Source of the DNA: Pseudomonas sp. GM74 | GTDB lineage: Bacteria; Pseudomonadota; Gammaproteobacteria; Pseudomonadales; Pseudomonadaceae | Assembly: GCF_000282455.1 (NCBI RefSeq) | Contig: NZ_AKJG01000086.1 | Location: 1 to 35,261 of the forward strand | DNA: 35,261 bases | Direction: 5' to 3' | Shown here: one piece after another, positions 1 through 7,747 of the stretch | How the letters are laid out: every line of letters starts with the position of its first letter | Position numbering within the stretch: the stretch's first letter is position 1 | Translations under genes and position numbers: made by a program | Notes under the pieces: generated by a model | Database searches by the model: none | The model's input: the letters and a program-made list of their open reading frames with translations, nothing else | Told to the model about the DNA's origin: nothing

Positions 1-24
1 CTCTCTGACGTACCGCGAACTCTG

Positions 25-90
25 ATTTTACGACTGCTGCGCAGCCGGACGCAGGCTACGCCAGCTGCTACGGGTTGCGTTGTGGCTTAG
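25..90. repeat. Dispersed extragenic repeat of the GTAGCAGCTG / CTGCGCAGCAG type
   Basis: Read on the minus strand, this stretch has the GTAGCAGCTGGCG...CCTGCG...GGCTGCGCAGCAG pattern of a common Pseudomonas extragenic repeat. Only one copy is seen in the window, so the call rests on recall of the pattern. The rest of bases 1-203 shows no convincing gene on either strand. Confidence 0.45.
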
Positions 91-203
91 CTGATCGGCA
101 TTAGCCTGCTGCGCGTTACAGCGGGACGGTGCGGCGATCCGACAAGCTTCCTCGCCACAGGTGATTCATCACTCCTGGTATTTCCATGTTTTTGCAAGGT
201 GCG

Positions 204-359
204 TCAGTGCGAACTCATCCCCGCCGCCTGCATCAACATCCGCAACGCCCCCGCCACCACCCCCAACGCAACCACACTGCCCAGCCAGATCAACACCAGC
301 CACCCAAGGCGCTTGTACCAAGGTGCCGGTGCCGGTTCACGGGAATCAATGGTAGCCAT
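204..359 (-). CDS. DUF2474-type small subunit of cytochrome bd oxidase (CydX-like)
   Basis: This 51-residue reading frame starts 14 bases inside the end of cioB, so the two are translationally coupled. It has a charged N-terminus (MATIDSREPAPAPWYKRLGW), one hydrophobic helix (about residues 20-40) and a short tail ending in SSH. Small one-helix proteins of the DUF2474 family are known downstream of cyanide-insensitive bd oxidase genes in pseudomonads and are thought to play the CydX role, stabilising the oxidase in the inner membrane. The PWYKRLGW start and the position support that assignment. It is easily missed because it is so short. Confidence 0.8.
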   Translation of the reverse strand: MATIDSREPAPAPWYKRLGWLVLIWLGSVVALGVVAGALRMLMQAAGMSSH

Positions 360-1362
360 CGCCAATCCTCACTTTGCCGCGGAACACGTAGTAGCTCCAG
401 ACCGTGTACATCAGGATGATCGGCAGGATGAACAGCGCCCCGATCAGGATGAACAGCTGGCTGGTCGGCGGTGACGCCGCCGCCCACAGGCTGATCGACG
501 GCGGCACGATGTTCGGCCAGATACTGAACGCCAGGCCGATGTAACCCAGGAACACCAGCATCAGGGTGAAGGCGAACGGCCAATGGGTGTGGCGTTGGCG
601 CAGGGTCTTGAGCAAGCCGAACATCGCCAGCAACGCCAGTACCGCAAGGCCACCGAACACCGCCAGGTGCGCATGGGCAAACCAGCGGGTGGCGATGTCC
701 GGATGCAGGATCGGCGTCCACACACAGATCACGCCGATCACCGCCAACAGCAGCCAGGCCAGGGGCCGGGTGAACAGGCGCATCCGCGATTCGAGCATGC
801 CTTCGGTCTTGACCAGCAACCAGGTGCTGCCGAGCAGCGCATAGGCGACGATCAGGCCGACACCGCAGAACAGCGGAAAGGGTGCCAGCCAGTCCAGCGA
901 ACCACCGGCGAACTGGCGGTCGACCACCGGAATGCCGGCAATGTAAGTGCCGATCACCACGCCCTGGGAGAAGGTCGCCAGCAGCGAACCGCCGATGAAC
1001 GCCATGTCCCAGATGTGACGTTTTTCAGGGCTGGCCTTGAAACGGAACTCGAAGGCCACACCGCGAAAGATCAAGCCGCACAACATCAGGATCAGCGGCA
1101 GGTACAACGCTTCCAGAATCACCGAATAGGCCAGCGGGAACGCGCCGTACAGCGCCGCGCCACCCAGCACCAGCCAGGTCTCGTTACCGTCCCAGACCGG
1201 TGCCACGGTGTTCATCATCACATCACGTTCCTTCGCATCCGGGATCAGCGGAAACAGAATGCCCAACCCCAGGTCGAAGCCGTCCATGATCACGTACATC
1301 ATCACGCCGAAGGCGATGATCACGCCCCAGATCAGCGATAAATCGATACCTTGAATACCCAT
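346..1362 (-). CDS. cioB: Cytochrome bd ubiquinol oxidase subunit II (cyanide-insensitive type)
   Basis: The 338-residue protein is subunit II of a cytochrome bd quinol oxidase, which reduces O2 to water at the inner membrane without pumping protons. Family signatures are MDGFDLGLG near residues 26-34, WDGNETWLV near 57-65 and RGVAFEFR near 100-107, followed by several further membrane helices. It starts 17 bases after cioA behind a good ribosome site (GGGAG) and overlaps the DUF2474 gene. With cioA it forms the CIO-type oxidase of pseudomonads, which tolerates cyanide and low oxygen. The subfamily assignment (cioB rather than cydB) rests on the short-loop partner subunit and the DUF2474 neighbour. 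Confidence 0.95.
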   Translation of the reverse strand: MGIQGIDLSLIWGVIIAFGVMMYVIMDGFDLGLGILFPLIPDAKERDVMMNTVAPVWDGNETWLVLGGAALYGAFPLAYSVILEALYLPLILMLCGLIFRGVAFEFRFKASPEKRHIWDMAFIGGSLLATFSQGVVIGTYIAGIPVVDRQFAGGSLDWLAPFPLFCGVGLIVAYALLGSTWLLVKTEGMLESRMRLFTRPLAWLLLAVIGVICVWTPILHPDIATRWFAHAHLAVFGGLAVLALLAMFGLLKTLRQRHTHWPFAFTLMLVFLGYIGLAFSIWPNIVPPSISLWAAASPPTSQLFILIGALFILPIILMYTVWSYYVFRGKVRIGDGYH

Positions 1363-1379
1363 GACTCAACTCCCTTCCT

Positions 1380-2801
1380 TCAATTGACGCGGGCGTCGGT
1401 TTCGAGGATTTCAGCGTCGGCAGACAACGGTCGGCGCGGTGTGATGACCTGATCAGAATGCCCCGCAGGCGCATGCTCGTGATGGGGCTTGGGCCCCTTG
1501 GCCACCAGTTTCATCATGTAGCCGATACCCACCGTGAACACCGAGAAATAGATCACCACGAACAGCGCCAGCGAAATGCTCAACTGCGCGACACTGTGGT
1601 TCGACGCGGCATCGGCGGTGCGCAGCAGCCCATACACCACCCACGGCTGGCGCCCGACTTCGGTGGTGATCCACCCGGCCAGCATGGCGATCAGGCCACT
1701 TGGCCCCATCCACAACATCAGGCGCAGGAACCAGCGATTGCGGTAGATGGCGCCGCTGCGGCGCAGGGCCAGGCCGAGCACGCCGGCCAGCACCATCAAC
1801 ATGCCGAGCCCGGCCATGACGCGGAAACTCCAGAAGACCACCGTCGCATTCGGCCGATCCTCCTTCGGGAAGCTCTTGAGCGCCGGGATTTGCTTGTCGA
1901 GGCTGTGGGTCAGGATCAGGCTGCCCAGGTACGGAATCTCGATGGCGTATCGGGTTTTCTCGGCCTGCATGTCCGGGATGCCGAACAGCACCAGCGGCGT
2001 GGCTTCGTTGCCATTGTTTTCCCAATGTCCTTCGATGGCTGCGATCTTCGCCGGTTGATGTTCCAGGGTGTTCAAGCCATGGGCGTCGCCGACCACTGCC
2101 TGGATCGGCGCGACAACCAAGGCCATCCACAACGCCATCGACAGCATCTTGCGCACTTGTTTGGTGTCGTTGCCGCGCAGCAAGTGCCACGCCGCCGACG
2201 AGCCTACAAAGAACGCCGTGGCCACGAACGCGGCGATCGCCATGTGCGCCAGGCGGAACGGGAACGACGGGTTGAACACGATGGCCAGCCAATCCAGCGG
2301 CATCACCCGACCGTCGACGATCTCAAAGCCCTGTGGCGTCTGCATCCAGCTGTTGGAGGCGAGAATCCAGAAGGTCGAAATCAGCGTGCCGATGGCGACC
2401 ATGACCGTCGAGAAGAAGTGCAACCCGCGCCCTACCCGGTTCCAGCCGAACAGCATGACCCCGAGGAAACCGGCCTCGAGGAAGAACGCGGTGAGCACTT
2501 CATAGGTCAGCAAGGGCCCGGTGATGCTGCCGGCGAAATCGGAGAAGCGGCTCCAGTTGGTGCCGAACTCGTAGGCCATGACCAGCCCCGAGACCACGCC
2601 CATGCCGAAGTTGACGGCGAAGATCTTCGACCAGAAATGGTAGAGATCGCGGTAGGTGTCGTTGTGGGTCTTGAGCCAAAGCCCTTCGAGCACCGCCAGG
2701 AAACTGGCCAGCCCGATGGTGATGGCGGGAAAGATGATGTGGAACGAAACCGTGAACGCGAATTGCATGCGCGCCAGGTCCAGTGCCTCCAGGTTAAACA
2801 T
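1380..2801 (-). CDS. cioA: Cytochrome bd ubiquinol oxidase subunit I (cyanide-insensitive type)
   Basis: The 473-residue protein is the haem-bearing subunit of a bd oxidase. Expected haem ligands are visible: H21 in SFHIIFPA, H186 in FRLAHM and M329 in SFRVMAGLG. E101 and E109 lie in TYEVLTAFFLEAG, and the signature GRQPW is at 383-387. K252 and E257 fit the quinol-site residues known from E. coli. The region after them is short, without the long Q-loop insert of E. coli CydA, as in the cyanide-insensitive (CIO) class. A ribosome site (GAGGA) precedes the ATG. A REP pair separates it from the upstream molybdoenzyme gene on the same strand, so read-through is possible. I saw no clear ANR/FNR box upstream. 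Confidence 0.95.
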   Translation of the reverse strand: MFNLEALDLARMQFAFTVSFHIIFPAITIGLASFLAVLEGLWLKTHNDTYRDLYHFWSKIFAVNFGMGVVSGLVMAYEFGTNWSRFSDFAGSITGPLLTYEVLTAFFLEAGFLGVMLFGWNRVGRGLHFFSTVMVAIGTLISTFWILASNSWMQTPQGFEIVDGRVMPLDWLAIVFNPSFPFRLAHMAIAAFVATAFFVGSSAAWHLLRGNDTKQVRKMLSMALWMALVVAPIQAVVGDAHGLNTLEHQPAKIAAIEGHWENNGNEATPLVLFGIPDMQAEKTRYAIEIPYLGSLILTHSLDKQIPALKSFPKEDRPNATVVFWSFRVMAGLGMLMVLAGVLGLALRRSGAIYRNRWFLRLMLWMGPSGLIAMLAGWITTEVGRQPWVVYGLLRTADAASNHSVAQLSISLALFVVIYFSVFTVGIGYMMKLVAKGPKPHHEHAPAGHSDQVITPRRPLSADAEILETDARVN

Positions 2802-2830
2802 GTCGATATCCTCATCGCGGATTTAAAACT

Positions 2831-2918
2831 GTGGGAGCGAGCTTGCTCGCGATGAGGCCGGCACCTTCAACATCAATGGCGCCTGGCACCCTGCAATCGC
2901 GAGCAAGCTCGCTCCCAC
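2831..2918. repeat. Inverted REP pair (REPIN-like)
   Basis: GTGGGAGCGAGCTTGCTCGC (2831-2850) and its inverted copy (about 2899-2918) flank about 45 bases. Each half is itself a small palindrome. The element lies between the molybdoenzyme gene and cioA. Confidence 0.9.
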
Positions 2919-2938
2919 AAAGTCTTGAGTGATCGGCA

Positions 2939-5263
2939 CTACGCAGCGGAGGTCGAAATCAGGCCGTTTGCCTTGGCCTGCTCCAGCCGGATGGCGACGA
3001 ACTTGGAAGTCGGGGTGAAGGTGCGGTCACCGTAACTTTCCAGCGGCACCAGCGGATTGGTCTCCGGGTAGTACGCCGCCGCCTGACCGGCCGGAATGTC
3101 GTAGGCGATCAGGGTGAAACCGCTGACCCGACGCTCGTGCTCGTCGTCCCACAGCGCCACCAGGTCGACCTTCTGCCCCGGTTCGAAACCCAGCCGGCGA
3201 ATGTCCTGCTCGTTGGCGAACACCACGTCGCGCATGCCGTAGACCCCGCGATAGCGGTCATCCAGGCCATAGAGCGTGGTGTTGTACTGATCGTGGGAGC
3301 GCATGGTCTGCAGAATCAGGTGCGGCTTGACCGCCAGGTTGCGCACGCCCTCGCTGATCAGGTGCTCCGGCAACACGCTCGGAGTGAATTGGGCTTTGCC
3401 ACTGGCGGTTTTCCAGATGCGCCTGGCTGCGTCATTGGGCATGTGGAAACCGCCCGGATGCAGCAAGCGCCGGTTGAAGTCTTCGAAACCGGGAATGGTG
3501 TCGGCAATCATGTTGCGGATGCGGCCGTAGTCGCCGATGGCCCAGTTCCAATCGATCGGGTGCTTGCCCAGGGTCGCGGCGGCGATGCCGGCAATGATCG
3601 CAGGCTCCGAGCGCAGGTGTTTCGACTTCGGTTTCAGTTGGCCGTGGGAGATGTGGATCATGCTGAAAGTGTCTTCCACGGTGACGCCTTGCGGCCCTTC
3701 GGCCTGGATGTCGATGTCGGTGCGGCCCAGGCACGGCAGGATCAGCGCTTCACGACCGGTGACCAGATGGCTGCGGTTAAGCTTGGTGGCGATGTGCACG
3801 GTGAGGTCGCATTTGCGCAACGCGGCGTGGGTGCGCGGCGTGTCGGGGGTGGCCTGGGCGAAGTTGCCGCCCAGGGCGATAAACACTTTCGAACGCCCCT
3901 GCTCCATCGCGCCAATCGCCATCACGGTGTTGTGACCATGCTCGCGCGGCGGCTTGAAGGAGAAGCGTTTTTCCAGGGCATTGAGCAAATCAGTGGGTGC
4001 CAGCTCGTTGATGCCCATGGTGCGGTCGCCCTGCACGTTACTGTGACCGCGAACCGGCGACAGCCCCGCTCCGGGCCGGCCGACGTTGCCGCGCAGCAAC
4101 ATCAGGTTGATGACTTCCTGCAGCATCGGCACCGAGTGCGTGTGCTGGGTCAGGCCCATCGCCCAGCACATGATCACCCGTTTGGACCGGGCGTACATGC
4201 GGGCGGCGAGTTCGATGTCAGCCAAAGACATGCCTGACTGCTGCTCGATGTGCTCCCAACTGGTGGCGTCGACTTCCCCCAGGTAGGCCCCCATTCCCGA
4301 GGTGTGTTCGGCGATGAACGCATGGTCGAACACCGGCTCGCCGCCGCTGACCTGCGCTTCGCGCTCCCACTGCAGCAGGAACTTGACCATGCCGCGCATG
4401 ACCGCCATGTCGCCGCCGAGTGCCGGGCGGAAGTACGCGGTGTTGGTGGGCTCGGAGCCGTTCATGAGCATTTCGATCGGGTGCTGTGGATGCTGGAAGC
4501 GCTCCAGTCCGCGCTCCTTGAGTGGGTTGATGCAGATCACCTGGGCTCCGCGCTTGACCGCTTCACGCAACGGTTCGAGCATCCGCGGGTGGTTGGTGCC
4601 GGGGTTCTGGCCGATGACGAAGATCGCATCGGCATGCTCCAGGTCGTCAAACACCACGGTGCCTTTGCCCACGCCGAGGCTTTCGATCATGCTCACCGCG
4701 CTGGCTTCGTGGCACATGTTCGAGCAGTCCGGGAAGTTGTTGGTGCCGTAGGCCCGGACGAACAGCTGATAGAGAAAGGCGGCCTCGTTGCTGGCCCGGC
4801 CCGAGGTGTAGAACTCGGCCTGATCCGGCGACTCCAGCGCATTGAGGTGCCGGGCGATCGTCGCGAACGCTTCGTCCCAGGTGGTTTCTACGTAACGGTC
4901 GGTGGCCTCGTCATAGCGCATCGGGTGGGTCAGGCGACCCTGATACTCCAGCCAGTAATCGCTCTGCTCGGCCAGCGCCGAGACGCTGTATTTGTTGAAG
5001 AACGCAGGGTCGACCAAACGCCCCGTGGCTTCCCAGTTAACCGCCTTGGCGCCGTTCTCGCAGAACTTGACCATGCCGCTTTCCGGCGACTCGCCCCAGG
5101 CACAACCGGGGCAGTCAAACCCGCCGTTCTGGTTGGTCTTGAGCATGGCGCGAATGTTCTTCAGCGCGTTTTCACTGCCCAGCCAGTTCTTGGTAACAGC
5201 GATCAGTGCACCCCAACCGGCGGCGGCACCTTTGTAGGGTTTGTAGCGGTCGACTTGAGACAT
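2939..5263 (-). CDS. FdhF/YdeP-family molybdopterin oxidoreductase (formate dehydrogenase-like alpha subunit)
   Basis: This 774-residue protein belongs to the Moco-dependent DMSO-reductase superfamily, in the branch of E. coli YdeP and the CbbBc-type formate dehydrogenase-like proteins. Visible features are an N-terminal iron-sulfur-type motif (CPGCAW with C51 and C54, then FCENG with C68), the conserved FYTSGRASNEAA near 151-162, and SNMCHEAS near 181-188, whose C184 sits where the molybdenum-ligating Cys/Sec of formate dehydrogenases lies. HSNVQGDRTMG and a C-terminal dinucleotide-binding domain (HDQYNTTLYGLDDRYRG) follow. There is no twin-arginine signal, so it should be cytoplasmic. The substrate is unknown; members have been linked to acid tolerance and formate metabolism. 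A copy of the repeated LysR-type element lies upstream (5313-5381). Confidence 0.9.
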   Translation of the reverse strand: MSQVDRYKPYKGAAAGWGALIAVTKNWLGSENALKNIRAMLKTNQNGGFDCPGCAWGESPESGMVKFCENGAKAVNWEATGRLVDPAFFNKYSVSALAEQSDYWLEYQGRLTHPMRYDEATDRYVETTWDEAFATIARHLNALESPDQAEFYTSGRASNEAAFLYQLFVRAYGTNNFPDCSNMCHEASAVSMIESLGVGKGTVVFDDLEHADAIFVIGQNPGTNHPRMLEPLREAVKRGAQVICINPLKERGLERFQHPQHPIEMLMNGSEPTNTAYFRPALGGDMAVMRGMVKFLLQWEREAQVSGGEPVFDHAFIAEHTSGMGAYLGEVDATSWEHIEQQSGMSLADIELAARMYARSKRVIMCWAMGLTQHTHSVPMLQEVINLMLLRGNVGRPGAGLSPVRGHSNVQGDRTMGINELAPTDLLNALEKRFSFKPPREHGHNTVMAIGAMEQGRSKVFIALGGNFAQATPDTPRTHAALRKCDLTVHIATKLNRSHLVTGREALILPCLGRTDIDIQAEGPQGVTVEDTFSMIHISHGQLKPKSKHLRSEPAIIAGIAAATLGKHPIDWNWAIGDYGRIRNMIADTIPGFEDFNRRLLHPGGFHMPNDAARRIWKTASGKAQFTPSVLPEHLISEGVRNLAVKPHLILQTMRSHDQYNTTLYGLDDRYRGVYGMRDVVFANEQDIRRLGFEPGQKVDLVALWDDEHERRVSGFTLIAYDIPAGQAAAYYPETNPLVPLESYGDRTFTPTSKFVAIRLEQAKANGLISTSAA

Positions 5264-5312
5264 GGTACTTCTCCGTGACCTGATTCAGGCCATTGATCGT
5301 TTGACGGAGAAA

Positions 5313-5381
5313 AGCATATGGACAGGGATTAATTATTGTCTAATCGCTATTTACGACCACATTATCGAAACGCTCTATCAC
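5313..5381 (-). promoter_or_regulatory. LysR-type element plus promoter, copy 1 (toward the molybdoenzyme gene)
   Basis: On the minus strand, ATAGA-GCGTT-TCGAT (5378-5364) is followed, 33 bases from its first base, by GATTAGAC (5345-5338). TATGCT (5318-5313), a TANNNT -10 candidate, comes 19 bases later. The spacing between box and GATTRGAC is identical in the four other copies of this window. About 50 bases separate it from the ATG at 5263. Confidence 0.8.
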
Positions 5382-5449
5382 TGTATTTTATCCTTGTTTA
5401 TCAATACCTTGAACTCACTTACAGCCCTTCAAATCACAAAATAAAGTTC

Positions 5450-5517
5450 ATCATCGACCCGCTCGATCACCCGGTTGTTAATAGTGATTGGACGCCCGTT
5501 AACGTTGCTCTTAGCCT
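5450..5517 (+). promoter_or_regulatory. LysR-type element plus promoter, copy 2 (toward moaA)
   Basis: ATCGA-CCCGC-TCGAT (5453-5467) is a perfect inverted repeat. GATTGGAC follows at 5486-5493, again 33 bases from the start of the box. TAGCCT (5512-5517) lies 18 bases after TTGGAC and fits a -10 element. Transcription would begin near 5524, giving moaA a leader of about 155 bases. Confidence 0.82.
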
Positions 5518-5550
5518 GCGCTCAACAGATCCGTTAACAGCGCAATACTT

Positions 5551-5650
5551 GTAGGAGCGAGCCCTGCTCGCGATGGACTCAAGAACACCGCGTTTAGTCA
5601 GTAAGCACGCGTCATCGTTAACGATCATCGCGAGCAGGGCTCGCTCCTAC
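5551..5650. repeat. Inverted REP pair in the predicted moaA leader
   Basis: GTAGGAGCGAGCCCTGCTCG (from 5551) and its inverted copy ending in GCTCGCTCCTAC (5650) form an approximately 100-base inverted pair. It lies downstream of the predicted moaA promoter and 31 bases before the moaA start, so it would be transcribed as a large hairpin. Confidence 0.88.
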
Positions 5651-5680
5651 AAAGTCCATCCAACACCAAGCGAGGGTGTC

Positions 5681-6679
5681 ATGTCAGAACGAGTCCTGAT
5701 CGATGGGTTTGCAAGGCGCGTGGACTATCTGCGGATGTCGGTCACCGACCGCTGCGATTTCCGTTGCGTGTATTGCATGGCCGAGGACATGCAGTTTCTG
5801 CCGCGCCAACGGGTGCTGACCCTGGAAGAGATTTATCAACTGGCACAAAGCTTCGTGGCGCTGGGCACCCGCAAGATCCGCCTGACCGGAGGCGAGCCGC
5901 TGATTCGTCCCGGCGTGGTGCAACTGTGCGAGAAGATCGCCGCCCTGCCCGGCCTGCGTGAACTGTGCATGACCACCAACGGTTCACAGCTGGCCAAACT
6001 GGCCGGGCCGTTGTTCAACGCCGGGGTCAAGCGCCTCAACATCAGCCTCGATTGCCTGGACCCGCAACGTTTTCGCGAACTGACCCGCACCGGTGACCTG
6101 GCGCAGGTCATCAAGGGCATCGACGCGGCCAACCAGGCGGGCTTTCGCAACACCAAGCTCAACTGCGTGGTGATGAAGGGCCGCAACGACCATGAGATCA
6201 ATGATCTGGTGAGCTTCGCCATCGACCGCAACCTCGACATCTCCTTCATCGAGGAAATGCCGTTGGGCACCATCGACGAGCACAGCCGCGCCGAATCGTT
6301 TTTCGCAAGCGCCCAGGTCCGCGAACGCATCGCCGAACGCTACACTTTGATTGATTCCGCCGAGTCGACCCAGGGTCCGTCGCGCTACTGGCGCCTGGCC
6401 GAAGCGCCGCAGATTCGCCTGGGGTTCATCTCGCCCCACAGCCACAACTTCTGCGGCACCTGCAATCGGGTGCGGCTGACCGTGGAAGGACGCCTGCTGC
6501 TGTGCCTGGGCAATGAGCACTCGGTGGATCTCAAGGCTGTCTTGCGCAGCCACCCCGGACAGCCCGAGCGCCTGGAACAAGCCATTATCGAGGCGATGAA
6601 ACTCAAGCCGTATCGGCACAACTTCGAAGTGAACGACGATATTCAGGTTGTTCGCTTCATGAACATGACGGGTGGCTGA
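5681..6679 (+). CDS. moaA: GTP 3',8-cyclase MoaA (first step of molybdenum cofactor synthesis)
   Basis: The 332-residue radical-SAM enzyme rearranges GTP in the first step of Moco synthesis. The radical-SAM cysteines are C25, C29 and C32 (CDFRCVYC), GGEP is at 70-73, and the second-cluster cysteines are C258, C261 and C275 (FCGTCNRVR...LLLC). The C-terminus ends in Gly-Gly, which is needed in this family. The frame stays open upstream to 5573, but the first 36 codons lie inside the REP pair, and the ATG at 5681 (MSERVLIDGF) gives the normal family length, so I chose it. The bestrophin-like gene follows 5 bases after the stop. Promoter copy 2 lies upstream. Confidence 0.96.
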   Translation: MSERVLIDGFARRVDYLRMSVTDRCDFRCVYCMAEDMQFLPRQRVLTLEEIYQLAQSFVALGTRKIRLTGGEPLIRPGVVQLCEKIAALPGLRELCMTTNGSQLAKLAGPLFNAGVKRLNISLDCLDPQRFRELTRTGDLAQVIKGIDAANQAGFRNTKLNCVVMKGRNDHEINDLVSFAIDRNLDISFIEEMPLGTIDEHSRAESFFASAQVRERIAERYTLIDSAESTQGPSRYWRLAEAPQIRLGFISPHSHNFCGTCNRVRLTVEGRLLLCLGNEHSVDLKAVLRSHPGQPERLEQAIIEAMKLKPYRHNFEVNDDIQVVRFMNMTGG

Positions 6680-6684
6680 AACCC

Positions 6685-7584
6685 ATGATCGTGAGACCCA
6701 AACCCAACCTGATCGGCGTGCTGACGTCCCTCAAGGGTTCGATTGCCAAGCGCATTGCCTGGCGCAGCCTGATGGTGACATTGCTCGCCTCGGCCATCGT
6801 GCTCATCGAAACCCTGCATCCCAGCTACTTTTCCAAGGTCAGTGCCACGCCCTTCACGCTGTTGGGTTTGTCGCTGTCGATCTTCATGAGCTTTCGCAAC
6901 AACGCCTGCTACGACCGTTGGTATGAAGCGCGCAAGGCGTGGGGCGATGTGATAGTCGAAGTCCGCTCGATGATTCGTGAAACCCTGGTGATCAAGGACG
7001 CCGCTGAACGCCACACGATCCTCAGCAACCTGTGCGGCTTCGCCCATGCCCTCAACGCGCGGCTGCGCCGGGAAAACGAACTGGCCGCCAGTGGCGACTG
7101 GCTGCACCCGATGCCCAAGGGCGACACCACCGACATCAGCGGGCAGATCCTGATGCAGGTCGGTCAGCAGTGCTCGACACTCAACGAGTCCGGAGCGATC
7201 AACGACTGGCGCTACACGCTCATGGCCAACCACCTGGCCGGCCTGACCCACGCCCAGGCGGTCTGTGAACGGATCAAGAACACCCCGCTGCCGTTCCCCT
7301 ACACCTTGCTACTGCACCGTACCATCTACCTGTTCTGCATCCTCCTGCCGTTTGCCATGGCCGAACCCCTGGGCTGGCTGACACCGATTTTCACCGCGAT
7401 TGTCAGCTACACCTTTTTCGGCCTGGACGCGATTGCCGACGAACTGGAAGACCCCTTCGGCCGCGATGAAAACGACCTGCCCACTGATGCCATCGTGCGC
7501 AACATCGAGCGTGATGTGCTGGCTGCGCTGGGTGTGACGCAATTGCCGCCACAGCTGGAGCCGGTGGATTTTGTGTTGAACTGA
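6685..7584 (+). CDS. Bestrophin-family (YneE-like) anion channel
   Basis: The 299-residue membrane protein matches bacterial bestrophins. It has SFRNNACYDRWYEARKAWG near residues 69-87, NTPLPFPY near 202-209, and FFGLDAIADELEDPFG followed by NDLP near 239-259. Bestrophins are pentameric anion channels; bacterial substrates are mostly unsettled. It starts 5 bases after moaA and is surely co-transcribed, which puts a channel in the Moco regulon. A role in moving an anion used or produced by the neighbouring molybdoenzyme (for example bicarbonate or formate) is only an inference. The gene converges on moeA across a REP pair. Confidence 0.9.
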   Translation: MIVRPKPNLIGVLTSLKGSIAKRIAWRSLMVTLLASAIVLIETLHPSYFSKVSATPFTLLGLSLSIFMSFRNNACYDRWYEARKAWGDVIVEVRSMIRETLVIKDAAERHTILSNLCGFAHALNARLRRENELAASGDWLHPMPKGDTTDISGQILMQVGQQCSTLNESGAINDWRYTLMANHLAGLTHAQAVCERIKNTPLPFPYTLLLHRTIYLFCILLPFAMAEPLGWLTPIFTAIVSYTFFGLDAIADELEDPFGRDENDLPTDAIVRNIERDVLAALGVTQLPPQLEPVDFVLN

Positions 7585-7604
7585 CACTAAAGAAACACAC
7601 AGAT

Positions 7605-7698
7605 CCTGTGGGAGCGAGCTTGCTCGCGATAGCGGTGGGTCAGGCAACATCTCTATTGAATGTGCCGACCCCTTCGCGGGCAAGCCCGCTCCCACAGG
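7605..7698. repeat. Inverted REP pair between convergent genes
   Basis: CCTGTGGGAGCGAGCTTGCT (7605 on) and an inverted copy ending CCCGCTCCCACAGG (7698) lie between the ends of the bestrophin gene and moeA. The halves differ (GAGCTTGCTC versus GGGCTTGCCC). Confidence 0.9.
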
Positions 7699-7747
7699 GA
7701 TTGTGGCCGGCCGTGGGATTGGCGTTCACTGACGATCAAAACTGTAT

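Noticed and set aside
1458..2855. A 465-codon plus-strand open frame opposite cioA
   Set aside because: It is an antisense shadow of cioA, whose protein has all haem-ligand motifs.
5486..5515. A sigma-54 (-24/-12) promoter at the GATTGGAC element
   Set aside because: The GG and GC pairs are not at the required 10-base spacing, and the four other copies do not keep a GC at -12.
5262..5554. Small plus-strand frames between the molybdoenzyme gene and moaA
   Set aside because: They run through the two divergent promoter elements, have no ribosome sites and are AT-rich without domain resemblance.
5573..5680. A longer moaA starting at 5573
   Set aside because: The extra 36 codons lie inside the REP pair and do not resemble MoaA; the ATG at 5681 gives the normal family start.
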